A stretch of DNA of 64,000 nucleotides from Brevibacillus composti (GTDB lineage Bacteria; Bacillota; Bacilli; Brevibacillales; Brevibacillaceae), in assembly GCF_016406105.1 (NCBI RefSeq), contig NZ_CP066308.1, forward strand, positions 1,065,501 to 1,129,500, read 5' to 3'. Shown here in pieces: positions 17,935 through 27,661 of the stretch. The notes beneath the pieces were generated by a model. It had not been told where the DNA came from. It searched no databases and saw nothing but the letters and a program-made list of their open reading frames with translations. Position 1 is the first letter of the stretch. Each line of letters starts with the position of its first letter. The position numbers were made by a program, and so were the translations under genes.

Positions 17935-18318
17935 ATGATAGACAGACTGGATCATCTCGTGCTGACGGTACGGGATGTGGAAGCGACGTGTTCGTTTTAC
18001 GAGCGGGTGCTGGGCATGAGCGTAGTGACATTCGGCGGCGGGCGAAAAGCGCTGCAGTTTGGACGGCAAAAGATCAATCTGCATCAGGCGGGCAAGGAAT
18101 TTGAACCCAAAGCGGAAAACCCGCTGCCCGGTTCCGCCGATCTTTGCTTCATCGCCGCTGTTTCACTGGAGGAGATCATCGCGCATCTGCAGGCGTGCGG
18201 CGTTCCCCTCGTGGAGGGACCCGTAGAGAGGACAGGGGCGACAGGGAAGATCCGCTCCGTCTACCTGCGGGACCCTGATCAAAACTTGTTGGAAATCTCC
18301 GTGTACATGCTACAGTGA
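17935..18318 (+). CDS. VOC-family (glyoxalase/bleomycin-resistance fold) protein
   Basis: A 127-residue protein with two beta-alpha-beta-beta-beta units. His7 in LDHLVL, the glutamine/histidine region QKINLHQ and Glu122 in NLLEISVY are at the positions of metal ligands, so a metal-dependent lyase, dioxygenase or thiol-transferase activity is likely. Start at 17935 follows AAGGGGAGG. It forms a run with the Nudix gene 36 bases downstream. Specific substrate unknown. Confidence 0.85.
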   Translation: MIDRLDHLVLTVRDVEATCSFYERVLGMSVVTFGGGRKALQFGRQKINLHQAGKEFEPKAENPLPGSADLCFIAAVSLEEIIAHLQACGVPLVEGPVERTGATGKIRSVYLRDPDQNLLEISVYMLQ

Positions 18319-18354
18319 CACAAGTATTCTCTATCAAAATGGAGGCGGCAAGGC

Positions 18355-19014
18355 ATGGCGGTCGATCGAGATAAAAAGGCGGAAGCGATACTGACGGATA
18401 TCAAAGCAGCGTTGGCAGATTACGAACCGGGGATCATGGGGGAACAGAGAATCACGCGCTACAGCATTCTGGTCCCCCTGCTCCAGCAGGACGGTCAGTT
18501 GTCCATCCTGTTCGAAAAAAGAGCCAGTACGATGCGGAGACAAGCGGGCGAAATCTGCTTTCCCGGCGGGCGGATCGATCCGGAAGATGCGACTCCCTGG
18601 GATGCGGCGAGGCGAGAGACGAGCGAAGAGCTGGGACTGGCAGAGAAGCGGATCAGCTATCTGGGGGAACTGGATAGACTGGTGGCGCCCGCGGCCATCA
18701 TTTACCCCTTTGTCGGGCTGCTCGATTCCCTGGAGGGGGCGAAGCCCAATCCGGACGAGGTGGAGGAGGTCTTTTGCGTGCCGCTTGCGACCCTGCTCGG
18801 GACGGAGCCGGACATCTACCAGGCGCAGATGCGGGTCGAGCCGGGTCCGGATTACCCCTACCACCTGATCCCCGGAGGAAAAGCGTATCCTTGGCGGGCC
18901 GGGACCGTAACCCATCTGTTTTATCATTTGGAGGGGCACGTCGTCTGGGGATTGACGGCACGTGTCCTGGCTCATTTGATCGACTTGCTGCGCAACAAGC
19001 AGATACGGATCTGA
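18355..19014 (+). CDS. Nudix hydrolase, coenzyme-A diphosphatase type
   Basis: A 219-residue Nudix enzyme. The Nudix box runs GRIDPEDATPWDAARRETSE then ELGL, and immediately before it lies FEKRASTMRRQAGEICFPGG, the motif that marks CoA pyrophosphatases (NudL/YeaB type). The reaction would be CoA to 4'-phosphopantetheine plus 3',5'-ADP. The ATG follows GGAGGCGG. Confidence 0.85.
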   Translation: MAVDRDKKAEAILTDIKAALADYEPGIMGEQRITRYSILVPLLQQDGQLSILFEKRASTMRRQAGEICFPGGRIDPEDATPWDAARRETSEELGLAEKRISYLGELDRLVAPAAIIYPFVGLLDSLEGAKPNPDEVEEVFCVPLATLLGTEPDIYQAQMRVEPGPDYPYHLIPGGKAYPWRAGTVTHLFYHLEGHVVWGLTARVLAHLIDLLRNKQIRI

Positions 19015-19077
19015 TGGTGGGCAAGAGCCGCAGAAAGCGGCCCTGTGTCCGAACCGAATACGAGGAGCGAAAAGGGG

Positions 19078-20160
19078 ATGAGAGCAATGTGGCCAGGAGG
19101 AGAAGTTACACGCAGACTGGGGATTCGGTGGCCGATCATCCAGGCGGGTATGGCCGGAGGGACGACGACGCCGGAGCTGGTGGCGGCTGTCTCGCAGGCG
19201 GGCGGCTTGGGTACGCTGGGGGCGGGCTACATGAGCGGGGAGCAGATTCGCACGGCGATCCGGGCGATACGCACGTTGACAGACCGGCCTTTTGCGGTGA
19301 ACCTGTTTATTCCGGAGGAGGGAGCAGCTGACGATCAGACGTCTCCCGGCGAGAATGTCCGCCGGGTCATGAATGAAGCGAGACGCCGCTTGGGCATTCC
19401 GGAGAATCCCGATCCGGGCAAGGCTGCCGAACCCTTTCCCGAACAGATGGCGGCCGTTTTGGAAGAGCGGGTTCCCGTCTTCAGCTTTACGTTTGGACGA
19501 TTGGACGCAGGCTATCTGGCGGCATGCAAGGAAAGGGGCATCTGCGTGATCGGCACGGCTACGACCGTGCGGGAGGGGCTGGCTTTGCAGGAGAGCGGCT
19601 GCGATATGGTCGTGGCCCAAGGGAGTGAAGCAGGGGGACATCGCGGTTCCTTTTTGCCGGATTCGCCCCAGAACCAGATCGGCTTGATGGCGCTGCTGCC
19701 ACAGATGGCGGATCGCCTGTCCATTCCGGTCATTGCGGCCGGAGGGATCATGGACGGGAGAGGCATCGCCGCTGCTTTTATGCTGGGGGCCGAGGCCGTT
19801 CAGCTGGGGACCGCATTTTTGCTAACGGAGGAGAGCGGCGCCCATCCCCTGCACAAACAGGCCGTGCTGGCATCTACGGATGAGAGTACCATGCTGACAC
19901 GCGCTTTCTCCGGCAAAGCGGCCCGGGGCGTAGCCAACTCGTTCATGGAAAAGCTGGCCCCCTATAACGACGAAATTCCGGCTTACCCCTGGCAAAATGC
20001 CCACACGCGCGATATCCGGCAAGCGGCAGCCAAACAGGGCAGAACCGAGTACCTCTCGATGTGGGCGGGGCAGGCGGGCTCGCTGGGCCGCCCGCTGCGT
20101 GCGGAGCAATTGCTGGAGAAGCTGGTGGCTGAAACAGAGGAGCTTACTCGCAGAAGATAG
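19078..20160 (+). CDS. Nitronate monooxygenase / FMN-dependent 2-nitropropane dioxygenase family
   Basis: A 360-residue TIM-barrel flavoprotein. Landmarks are PIIQAGMAGGTTTPEL near the N-terminus, VAQGSEAGGHRG around residue 180 and the phosphate-binding VIAAGGIMDGRGIAAAFMLG. Members oxidise nitronates (propionate-3-nitronate detoxification) or act as FabK-like reductases; the GSEAGGHRG motif favours nitronate monooxygenase. I prefer the ATG at 19078 with AGGAG upstream over the GTG at 19045. Confidence 0.85.
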   Translation: MRAMWPGGEVTRRLGIRWPIIQAGMAGGTTTPELVAAVSQAGGLGTLGAGYMSGEQIRTAIRAIRTLTDRPFAVNLFIPEEGAADDQTSPGENVRRVMNEARRRLGIPENPDPGKAAEPFPEQMAAVLEERVPVFSFTFGRLDAGYLAACKERGICVIGTATTVREGLALQESGCDMVVAQGSEAGGHRGSFLPDSPQNQIGLMALLPQMADRLSIPVIAAGGIMDGRGIAAAFMLGAEAVQLGTAFLLTEESGAHPLHKQAVLASTDESTMLTRAFSGKAARGVANSFMEKLAPYNDEIPAYPWQNAHTRDIRQAAAKQGRTEYLSMWAGQAGSLGRPLRAEQLLEKLVAETEELTRRR

Positions 20161-20220
20161 GCGGCTGCCCTTTGGAAACTGTGGGATGCGGTCGCTTGCA
20201 TCTGAGAAGGAGTTAGGAAA

Positions 20221-20850
20221 ATGATAAAAAATTGGCTGTTCCGCATTTTTGTTATTGGCTTGTTGCTGTTACAGGCCGCTTGTACGCCGATAGAGAAGAC
20301 ACCGGCCGCTCCGCTGCAGATTGCGCCGGTGGATTTGTTTGCCGGTGAGGCGCAGAAGTTCAAGCCGTTTTTAGGCTTGATGTCAGGTGCCGTTCAAGTC
20401 AAGTACCGGGGAGAGGGGGACGTCCTCCGGATCGATTTGGAGGTCTGGGAGGATGGGAAGCTGTCCCATTCTCTCGGCTCGTCGGATTACATGCTGAAAC
20501 AGCAGGAGGGCGACAACCAATTTGACGGAGAGGCGATCTTTTCCGTGCAAAGTCTCCCCGACCAGGCACAACCGGCGAACAAGACGAGTTATCAAGTTAC
20601 GACAGCCTTTACCAGCGAAAGCGGGTTTACCAGCACGAAGCTGGAATGGACGGTGGATGCCAAGCAGGTAGCCAGCAGCACGATCGAGCTCAAGGAGGAA
20701 AAGGCTTTGCAGGAGGGGGAGCGAGTGGCCGTATGGGGCATGCAGGCAACCGATGAAAACGCCATTCATGTGGTCGAGCTGACCCCGGAATCCTTGCAGC
20801 AGACCAAATGGGCCCTGATCGTATTTCTCTCTGTGACAAACAATGAGTAG
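20221..20850 (+). CDS. Putative lipoprotein of unknown function
   Basis: A 209-residue protein starting with a signal sequence and lipobox LQAAC (Cys at about 21), so it should be anchored on the outer face of the membrane. The remainder is a beta-rich domain with alternating hydrophobic strands (AVQVKYRGEGDVLRIDLEVW and others) and no motif that I recognise. ATG follows AAGGAG. Confidence 0.7.
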   Translation: MIKNWLFRIFVIGLLLLQAACTPIEKTPAAPLQIAPVDLFAGEAQKFKPFLGLMSGAVQVKYRGEGDVLRIDLEVWEDGKLSHSLGSSDYMLKQQEGDNQFDGEAIFSVQSLPDQAQPANKTSYQVTTAFTSESGFTSTKLEWTVDAKQVASSTIELKEEKALQEGERVAVWGMQATDENAIHVVELTPESLQQTKWALIVFLSVTNNE

Positions 20851-21009
20851 TGTGATGACGGGGTGATGCATCCGGATTTCGTCTCAATTTCGCCCTACCT
20901 GTCTCCTGCTTTCCCCACTATAATGTAGGTAACTGACAAATGTAGGGAAAACTGGTATCGATGTTCGATGGACAGTGGGGAGAAGAGATCGAAAGGGATG
21001 TGGGGCAAA

Positions 21010-22665
21010 ATGAGCGTAATCGGAAGGTTGAGCTTGCGACATAAAATCGGGCAGATGCTGATCTGCGGTTTTGGCGGTCATCAGTCCACAGACGGCATCC
21101 GGGAGCTGATCCGAGAATACGGGCTGGGTCATGTCATTTTGTTCAGCCGGAACGCAGACACGGCCCGGCAGCTGCACCAGCTGTCCTGGCAGCTCAAAGA
21201 GTGGTCCTCCCGGTACAGCGACATACCGCTCGGAGTCGCCGTGGATCAGGAAGGCGGGATGGTGGCGCGGGTAACCGGCGGAGTCACCCCGCTGCCGGGC
21301 AATATGGCAGTCGGAGCCACCCGTGATGCGTCTGCGGCTTTTGAGCTGGCCCGGATCAGCGGAACGGAGCTGCGATTGCTCGGGGTTACGACAAATTTTG
21401 CGCCTTGCCTGGATATTTCCAGCAATCCGCACAATCCCGTGATCGGCGTACGTTCCTATGGGGAGACGGCCGAGCTGGTCGGCAGCATGGGCGTGGCGGC
21501 GATTCGCGGCTATCATTCCGCCGGCATGGCGGCCGCTGCCAAGCATTTTCCCGGACATGGGGACGCTGCGGTCGATTCGCACCACGCTTTGCCTGTGCTG
21601 GACCTGGACGGGAAGCGGCTGGAGCAGGTGGAGCTGGTCCCCTTTCAAAAGGCCGTCGAGGCGGGGGTGGATATGGTGATGACGGCCCACATCGTCCTGC
21701 CCCGTATCGAGCCCAGCCGACTCCCCGGGACGCTCTCGCCTGCCATCGTCACGGGAATCCTCAGAGAGGAGTGGGGATACGATGGGGTCGTGGTCAGCGA
21801 TTGTCTGGAGATGGAGGCGATAGCCGGGCACTATGGCGTGGGAGAGGCTGCTGTGATGGCCGTCGAAGCGGGAGTCGATCTGATCACCGTGAGCCACCGT
21901 TATGAACGGCAGATCGAGGTGCTGGAAGCACTGATACAGGCCGTGGAGAGCGGCCGGCTGCAGGAAGAGCGGATCGATCAATCCGTCGCCAGAATTTTGC
22001 GAGTAAAGCAGCAGCGGAGGATGGGGGAGCCGATGCTCGCCTGGGAGGCTGTCGAAGCGAAGCTGGCAACCGGAGAGGAGCGGAGAACAGCGGAGCGAAT
22101 CAGCGAGGAAAGCATCACCCTGATTGCGGATGAGGGCGGAAATCTGCCGCTGGACCGAAAAGCGGAGATCCTGGTGATCTGGCCGGCCGTCCAGGCTGCC
22201 AATGATGCGGACGAGCGATACGGAGAGAAGGAAAGGCTGGCAGATTTTCTCCGCAGCGCCGGAATGCAGGTGCGCGAGCTGGTGGTTCCGACCGATCCGG
22301 GAGCAGATGAAATCGCCCGCGCAGTGAAAATCAGCCGGGATTATCGACAGGTCGTCGTCACCGCTTATCAGGCAGCGTTTCATCCCGGACAGTCCCGGCT
22401 CATCCGCGAATTGCTGGCTGAGCACGGGAAGCGGCTGGTCGTGGCCGCGACCCGCAATCCCGCGGATTTTACGCTCTTTCCCGAAGCGGGGACATTCCTG
22501 TGCAGCTATGAGAGCAGGCCGCTCGCCATGCAGTCGCTGGCCCGCGTCTTGACGGGAAGGGTGGCTCCGCGCGGCAAGCTGCCTGTGACCCTATCCGCAA
22601 GCTATCCATTCGGCTGGAGGGGAAGCCGCGATCCGATCGAAAGCAGCCGGGACCGGAAATCATAA
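21010..22665 (+). CDS. nagZ: Beta-N-acetylglucosaminidase, glycoside hydrolase family 3 (NagZ)
   Basis: A GH3 hexosaminidase that releases GlcNAc from muropeptides and chito-oligosaccharides. The NagZ signature KHFPGHGDAAVDSHHALP gives the loop with the Asp-His catalytic dyad, and the nucleophile is the Asp of VVSDCLEME. A C-terminal alpha/beta domain occupies about 370-550. There is no signal peptide, so it should act in the cytoplasm, unlike the secreted B. subtilis enzyme. Start is uncertain among 20968, 20998 and 21010; the last has GTGGGG at short spacing and leaves the expected SLRHKIGQML opening. It is followed after 22 bases by nagA. Confidence 0.88.
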   Translation: MSVIGRLSLRHKIGQMLICGFGGHQSTDGIRELIREYGLGHVILFSRNADTARQLHQLSWQLKEWSSRYSDIPLGVAVDQEGGMVARVTGGVTPLPGNMAVGATRDASAAFELARISGTELRLLGVTTNFAPCLDISSNPHNPVIGVRSYGETAELVGSMGVAAIRGYHSAGMAAAAKHFPGHGDAAVDSHHALPVLDLDGKRLEQVELVPFQKAVEAGVDMVMTAHIVLPRIEPSRLPGTLSPAIVTGILREEWGYDGVVVSDCLEMEAIAGHYGVGEAAVMAVEAGVDLITVSHRYERQIEVLEALIQAVESGRLQEERIDQSVARILRVKQQRRMGEPMLAWEAVEAKLATGEERRTAERISEESITLIADEGGNLPLDRKAEILVIWPAVQAANDADERYGEKERLADFLRSAGMQVRELVVPTDPGADEIARAVKISRDYRQVVVTAYQAAFHPGQSRLIRELLAEHGKRLVVAATRNPADFTLFPEAGTFLCSYESRPLAMQSLARVLTGRVAPRGKLPVTLSASYPFGWRGSRDPIESSRDRKS

Positions 22666-22687
22666 GAGAAAAACGAGGGGTTATCGT

Positions 22688-23851
22688 ATGGCGGATCGAT
22701 TTGCTCTGTGCGGCAGGATCGTCACCAACGGACGTGAAATCAAAGACGGACTCGTCATTGTAAGCGGCGAAGCCATCGAATACGCCGGGAGTGCCGGGGA
22801 TTATAAGCAGGTACTCCCGGAGAGGGTGCAGCAGGCAGGGGGCGGCATCATTTGCCCCGGCTTTGTCGATATGCATATGCACGGGATTGCCGGCGCCGAC
22901 ACGATGGACGGGACGCCGGAAGCGCTGCAGACGATTTCTCGCACGCTGGCGGGATATGGGGTCACATCGTTTTTGGCGACGACGATGACAGCTGCCTATG
23001 ATGAACTGGAAAAAGCCATCCGCAACGTCGTGGAGACTTCCCGCCGGGGATTGGACGGCGCCGAGGTGATCGGCATCCATCTGGAGGGGCCGTGGATCAA
23101 TCCCCGTTACAAGGGAGCGCAACAGGAAGAGAAGATCACGACGCCCCGCCTGGAGGATGTCCGTCGGCTGTACGAGCTGGCGGAGGGCATGCTGAGAGTG
23201 GTCACCATCGCGCCGGAGCGGGCGGGAGCGCTCGATGCCGTTCGCTGGTTGAGCGAGCGGGGCGTCATCGTCTCGGCCGGCCACACCGGGGCAAGCTTCG
23301 CCGAGGCCCAAACCGCGGTGGAGAACGGCGTCCGTCATTTTACTCACTGCTTTAATGCGATGTCCGGTCTGCATCACCGCGAGCCGGGAGTAGTCGGCGC
23401 AGCCATGTACCATGAAAGTCTCAGCACCGAGCTGATAGCCGACGGCGTGCATGTGCACCCGGCTGTGATGAGGATCTTGTACCGCATCAAATCGGCGGCG
23501 CGGCTCGCGCTGGTGTCCGACTCGATGCGGGCAGCGGCACTGGGCCAAGGCGTATACGAACTGGGCGGACAGGAAGTGCATGTGACGGAAAAAGAGGCGC
23601 AGCTGGCTGACGGCACGCTGGCGGGGAGCATCCTGACGCTCAATCGGGCTGTACGGAATATGGTGTCCCTCTCAGGCGTCCCCCTGGCAGAAGCCGTGGC
23701 GATGGCCTCCGAGACGCCGGCGGCCATCCTCGGCGCCGGCGAGCACAAAGGGAAACTGCAGGCGGGATATGATGCGGATCTGATCGTGATGGGGGAGGAT
23801 TATCAGGTTCGCGCGACATACGTCAGGGGCAGGCTTGTTTATCAGAGCTGA
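22688..23851 (+). CDS. nagA: N-acetylglucosamine-6-phosphate deacetylase
   Basis: A 387-residue amidohydrolase converting GlcNAc-6-P to GlcN-6-P. Metal and catalytic residues are present: His63 and His65 in DMHMHG, the Glu of EGPW, histidines in SAGHTG and FTHCFN, and the catalytic Asp in VSDSMR. The gene directly follows nagZ and could also accept product from the BadF-type kinase upstream, making a GlcNAc salvage route that feeds glycolysis and wall synthesis. Confidence 0.93.
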   Translation: MADRFALCGRIVTNGREIKDGLVIVSGEAIEYAGSAGDYKQVLPERVQQAGGGIICPGFVDMHMHGIAGADTMDGTPEALQTISRTLAGYGVTSFLATTMTAAYDELEKAIRNVVETSRRGLDGAEVIGIHLEGPWINPRYKGAQQEEKITTPRLEDVRRLYELAEGMLRVVTIAPERAGALDAVRWLSERGVIVSAGHTGASFAEAQTAVENGVRHFTHCFNAMSGLHHREPGVVGAAMYHESLSTELIADGVHVHPAVMRILYRIKSAARLALVSDSMRAAALGQGVYELGGQEVHVTEKEAQLADGTLAGSILTLNRAVRNMVSLSGVPLAEAVAMASETPAAILGAGEHKGKLQAGYDADLIVMGEDYQVRATYVRGRLVYQS

Positions 23852-23919
23852 CCTGCCCGGTCAAACGCTCGTCCGGCGCTGCACGGGCGTTCTTATCATA
23901 CAGCAGGAAGGTGCGGGAG

Positions 23920-24606
23920 ATGAGCATGGAGAGGCGATATGCCAGTGGCATCATATTCGATATGGACAACACATTGCTGCAGTCGAGGATCGATTTTGGA
24001 AAAATGAAAAGGGTGCTCTATGCCCTGCTGGTGGAAAACGGATTATGCACGCAGGAGCTCGACTGGCAAAGCCATACGGCCTCACAGCTGATCGAGATCG
24101 GGAGGCAGTCGGAGAAGATCACCCCGCGTCTGGAGAAGCGGATGTGGGATGCGGTCGCCGCGATCGAAACGGAGGGGATGCACGGGGCTGTTTTGGAGGA
24201 GCATGCCGTCGACGTGCTGACGCACCTCCATTCGCACGCCCATCTGTTCATCCTGACCAACAATGCCTGCGCCGCGGCGGAGGAAGCGCTGCGGGAAACC
24301 GGCATTGCCCATCTGTTTGAAGAGATCGTGGCGCGGGAGCAGATGACCGCGCTAAAGCCTTGTCCCTCGGGCATTCGCTATATCCTGGAGCGCTATCCCG
24401 ACGTGCCGCAGGCGAACTGGACCATGGTCGGGGACTCCTGGATCGACGGGACAGCGGCTCAGGACGGCAGCGTCCGATTTGTCGCCTACAAAGGAAATCA
24501 GCAGGAGATGGAGGCCCATCAGGTGCGGCCACTGGCCTATATCGAAGACTTGCGTGAATTGCTGTCGCTGGATCTGATCGCCGGGCGAGGCAGAAGCGCG
24601 GGATGA
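23920..24606 (+). CDS. HAD-superfamily hydrolase
   Basis: A 228-residue phosphatase-like protein. Motif I is IFDMDNTLL with the nucleophile Asp, motif II ILTNN, motif III the Lys in ALKPCPSG and motif IV GDSWIDG. The helical cap lies between motifs I and II. Such proteins act on small phosphorylated metabolites; its place after nagA suggests a sugar phosphate, but this is context only. Start at 23920 is chosen over the GTG at 23911 for spacing to AGGAAGG. Confidence 0.82.
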   Translation: MSMERRYASGIIFDMDNTLLQSRIDFGKMKRVLYALLVENGLCTQELDWQSHTASQLIEIGRQSEKITPRLEKRMWDAVAAIETEGMHGAVLEEHAVDVLTHLHSHAHLFILTNNACAAAEEALRETGIAHLFEEIVAREQMTALKPCPSGIRYILERYPDVPQANWTMVGDSWIDGTAAQDGSVRFVAYKGNQQEMEAHQVRPLAYIEDLRELLSLDLIAGRGRSAG

Positions 24607-24625
24607 GCGAGCGAATCAAAAAAGG

Positions 24626-24675
24626 AGGCCGGCCCCGACGTGCAGATGATTGTCTGCTCGGGGCCGGCCTTTTCA
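24626..24675. terminator. Strong bidirectional terminator
   Basis: AGGCCGGCCCCGA and TCGGGGCCGGCCT form a perfect 13-bp stem, extended by GCAGA/TCTGC inside. T-rich sequence follows on the plus strand and an A-run precedes it, so it can serve both the HAD gene and the convergent decayed operon. Confidence 0.9.
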
Positions 24676-24691
24676 CGTAAGCCATTGCAAA

Positions 24692-25353
24692 TCACTCTCG
24701 AGGGCTTGCCTTTTTGGCGGGGAGGGCGGGGCGCTCTCTCCACGCCTGCTCCAAGGCCATCACGATCATCGTCCCGAACAAGAGGCCATTCCCCAGCGTA
24801 TAGCGAACCACAGAGGGCAGCTCCTGAAAGACGGATGGCGGGAAGAACATGGAGCCGACGCCAAACAGAAGTCCCACGCCGATGATGGTCAGGCGGCGCT
24901 GATCCAGCTCTGTCTGCATCAGGGACTGCAGCCCGATGCCCACCATCTGGACAAAGGAGGCCAGGACGGCGGCGTAGGCGACAGGGCCCGGCAGCATCGT
25001 CAGCAGCCGAATGACGCCGGGAAGGAAGGCCGCTCCCGCCATGATCAGGCAGGCGAGCAAAAGCAGGTAGACGCCGGATACCAGCGGAGTGAACAGCGGC
25101 AGCATCCGCCGCCGGCGGGGCCGTCCACGATCGGCAGTTTGTGGCCGATCCAGCCCTGCAGAAAAGAGCTCGCGCCGACGATAAAAAAGGTGCGCTGCAT
25201 CAGGCCGGTGATCTCCGGGTCCGATAAATGAAAGACCTGGCCGATGACGATGGGCAGGGCGACTGCATTGGCCAGGAGAAATACCAGCCATTGCAGCGCC
25301 CCGATTCCGTGGTTCAAACCGATTGCATTTTTGTTAGGGTTCACCTTGCCCAT
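24692..25353 (-). pseudogene. Purine/uracil permease (NCS2 family), internally deleted and frameshifted
   Basis: The N-terminal part (from the ATG at 25353: NKNAIGLNHGIGALQWLVFL to LPIVDGPAG) and the C-terminal part (LFTPLVSGVYLLLL to the stop) are both recognisable NCS2 permease sequence, but they are in different frames. They meet near 25100-25115 in GCCGGCGGCGG. The total is only about 220 residues against the usual 430-450, so a large internal piece is missing, and a second in-frame gap near ACLIMAGAAFLPGVIRLLTM is likely. This copy cannot be functional. Confidence 0.85.
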
Positions 25354-25384
25354 CTCCGTTTCATCGGATTTGCCGGTGGGTTTC

Positions 25385-26265
25385 TTAAAAGACCGACAGC
25401 AGGTAATGAGGGATTTTTTCCGCATCTACGTCCACGCAGATTTCCACCAGATTGCCTACGCTTGGCTTGGTCCGCAGGTCGGCAACGACGGAACCGGCAC
25501 AATATTCGCCCTCCGTCTCGATAGCGGCCTTCATCGTTTGGGTGCGCACGACCCAAGGCCGGGCTACCAGTACGGTCAGCGGGTCATGCGTCGGGCATGC
25601 CCCCATCATATTGTCCACTTCCCAGTAAAAACGGAAGTAATGCTGAAGCGCGTCGCTCATGTACTGGATGATCGGCTTGTTTTCCGGGCGGCAGTAGTTC
25701 AGCGCCGCGTCCAGATGCTGCTGCGTCAGGCGCACCTTCATCGTCACATCCAGGCCGACCATGGTAAGGCGCAGGCCGGATTGGAAAACGGCAGCGACGG
25801 CCTCCGGATCTCCGCGGAAGTTGACCTCCGCTCGCGGCGTCACATTGCCCGGCGCAAACGCCGTTCCGCCCATGGTGTAGACGTGCTTCAGCTTGCGGGG
25901 GAGCTCGGGATCGAGCTGGAGCGCTTCCGCCAGATTGGTCAGGCGGCCCAGCGTCACCAGCACCAGTTCACCGTTGCATTCATTTGCTTTGCGCACGATA
26001 AATTCGGCGGCAGTTTCGCTGAGCGCCTGCTGCTCGGAGGCAGGGAGCTCGACGTCGCCGATGCCGTTGTTGCCGTGCACATGAGAGACAGGGCCTGCCC
26101 ATTCGCGGGTCAGCGGCTTTGCCGCACCCATGGCGACAGGGACCTCGTAGCCGGGATTGGCCAGTTTGATCAGCCGGAGCGTATTATCAGTAGCTTGTGC
26201 CACGCTGGCGTTGCCAAATACGGTCGTGATGCATCCACTTTGACATCAGGAGCCTTCAAGGCATG
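25385..26265 (-). pseudogene. Inosine/uridine-preferring nucleoside hydrolase, 5'-truncated and frameshifted
   Basis: The open part (25385-26203) carries most of a nucleoside hydrolase, including the conserved TLGRLTNLAEAL, YTMGGTAF and NFRGDPEA blocks and a natural C-terminus. Upstream, HALKAPDVKVD and ITTVFGNAS are still readable but are offset by one missing base near 26231. The first 25 or so residues with the calcium-binding DxDxGxDD motif are absent: the sequence jumps at about 26265 into an ABC permease fragment. Without that motif the enzyme would be inactive. Confidence 0.85.
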
Positions 26266-26883
26266 CGGTCTTCGTTTTGTACATCAGCAGATAGACCAGG
26301 AATGCCGCCAGGACGGCCAAGAGGAAGCCGTAGTGAGTGGGGAAACCGTCGACGATCTGTCCCAGCTTCGCGCTGTCCTGAATGAAGGGGAGACGGGCAA
26401 AGCCGCCGCTGTCCGGTGCTTTGAATACATAGTTCAGCAAATACGATACGAACAGAATCGCGATAAAGTTGAACATCAACGTAGAAACAATTTCGTCAGC
26501 CTTAAAGTAGGCTTTTAAAATCCCCGGCAAAAAGCCGTACAGCGCTCCACCGATGAGCGCCGCCAGGATGACCAGCGGAATGTGAATCCACGGGAACAGG
26601 TCAGTCAGATAGACGGCGGCCAATGCTCCCGTCAAGGCGCCGATATACAATTGACCTTCCGCCCCCATGCTGAACACGCCGCTTTGGAAGACGACGACAA
26701 TCGCCAGACCGGTGAAGACGAGGGGAATCATCCGATTGAGAACCGATCCGAAGCTGTACAGGCTGGTAAACGGTTCGATTAACAGGGCATGCAGGGCAGC
26801 GACAGGCTCATCGCTCACTATGAAGATGACGAGGATGCCGCTCACCAGCGCCGCAGCTATAGCCAGTAGGATTCCGAGTTTCT
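26246..26883 (-). pseudogene. Nucleoside ABC transporter permease fragment
   Basis: About 210 residues of a BmpC/NupP-like membrane permease (KKLGILLA, VFQSGVFSMGAEGQLYIG and KAYFKADEIVSTLMFNFIA are typical). It lacks its own start and stops abruptly after MYKTKT, where the frame runs into the nucleoside hydrolase remnant and ends in five foreign residues. Roughly the C-terminal 40 percent is missing, as is any second permease. Confidence 0.85.
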
Positions 26884-27088
26884 TCCGTCAGGTTTTCCGA
26901 ATTCTCCAGGATGACGACAGTTCTCCGTTGTAGAGAACGCCGATGCGGTCGCTGAGACTCATGACCTCCGACAGTTCTGCGGAGACGAGCAGGACGGCAG
27001 TGCCTTCATCCCGTTTTTTGACGATCTCCTTGTGGATGAACTCGATGGAGCCGATATCGACGCCGCGCGTAGGCTGGGCAGCGATCAG
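26884..27088 (-). pseudogene. Nucleoside ABC transporter ATPase, C-terminal fragment
   Basis: The segment [20 protein letters not shown] to VLYNGEL is the last part of a sugar/nucleoside-type ABC ATPase (RbsA/NupO-like). All earlier sequence including both Walker A motifs and the signature is missing. A one-base shift near 26920 separates it from ENSENLTEE, the usual tail of this family, which then runs directly into the permease remnant. Confidence 0.8.
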
Positions 27089-27661
27089 CAGGTAGAGCTC
27101 GGAGCGGTTCGGTGTCATGTAGTCGACGGAGCGAAGCAGGTCAGCAGGCAGCTTTTGCGCCGGGGCCGGGTTGAGGATCACCGTCTTTCCGAGCCGCTTC
27201 GCCAGTTGCGCGGATGCGACCACCGTCTCCAGCGGGATCTCCAACTGGAGCAGGACGACATCTGCCGCCGCGATGGTTTCTTCTAATGCGTCGATTCGAT
27301 CGGGAAGGCAATAGGCATTGGCGCCGGGGACGACGACGATGTGATTGTCTTCGTGCGCGATCATAATCGAAGCCAGTCCGGTGGGAACTTCGGTGGTTTT
27401 GGTCACCCGCTTCGTGATGACGTGGTTGGCCGCCAGGGACTGGATCAGTGTATTGCCAAAAGCATCCTCTCCCACCATCCCGACCATGACTGTGCGTGCG
27501 CCCAGTCTGGCAGCGGCTACGGCCTGATTGCCGCCTTTTCCGCCGGGGATAAAGTGGGCTTTGGTGCCTGAAATGGTCTCTCCCACTTGTGGAAAGCGGG
27601 GCGCCTCTACGACGATATCCATGTTCAGACTCCCGACGACCACAATGTTTGACTGTCTCAT
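27089..27661 (-). pseudogene. Ribokinase, N-terminal two thirds
   Basis: Begins as a normal ribokinase ([30 protein letters not shown]) with ATGA overlap to the lacI stop, but breaks at [12 protein letters not shown] and continues in frame into the ABC ATPase tail. The C-terminal third with the catalytic GAGD-type motif is missing. A complete ribokinase gene lies divergently at 28993. Confidence 0.85.
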
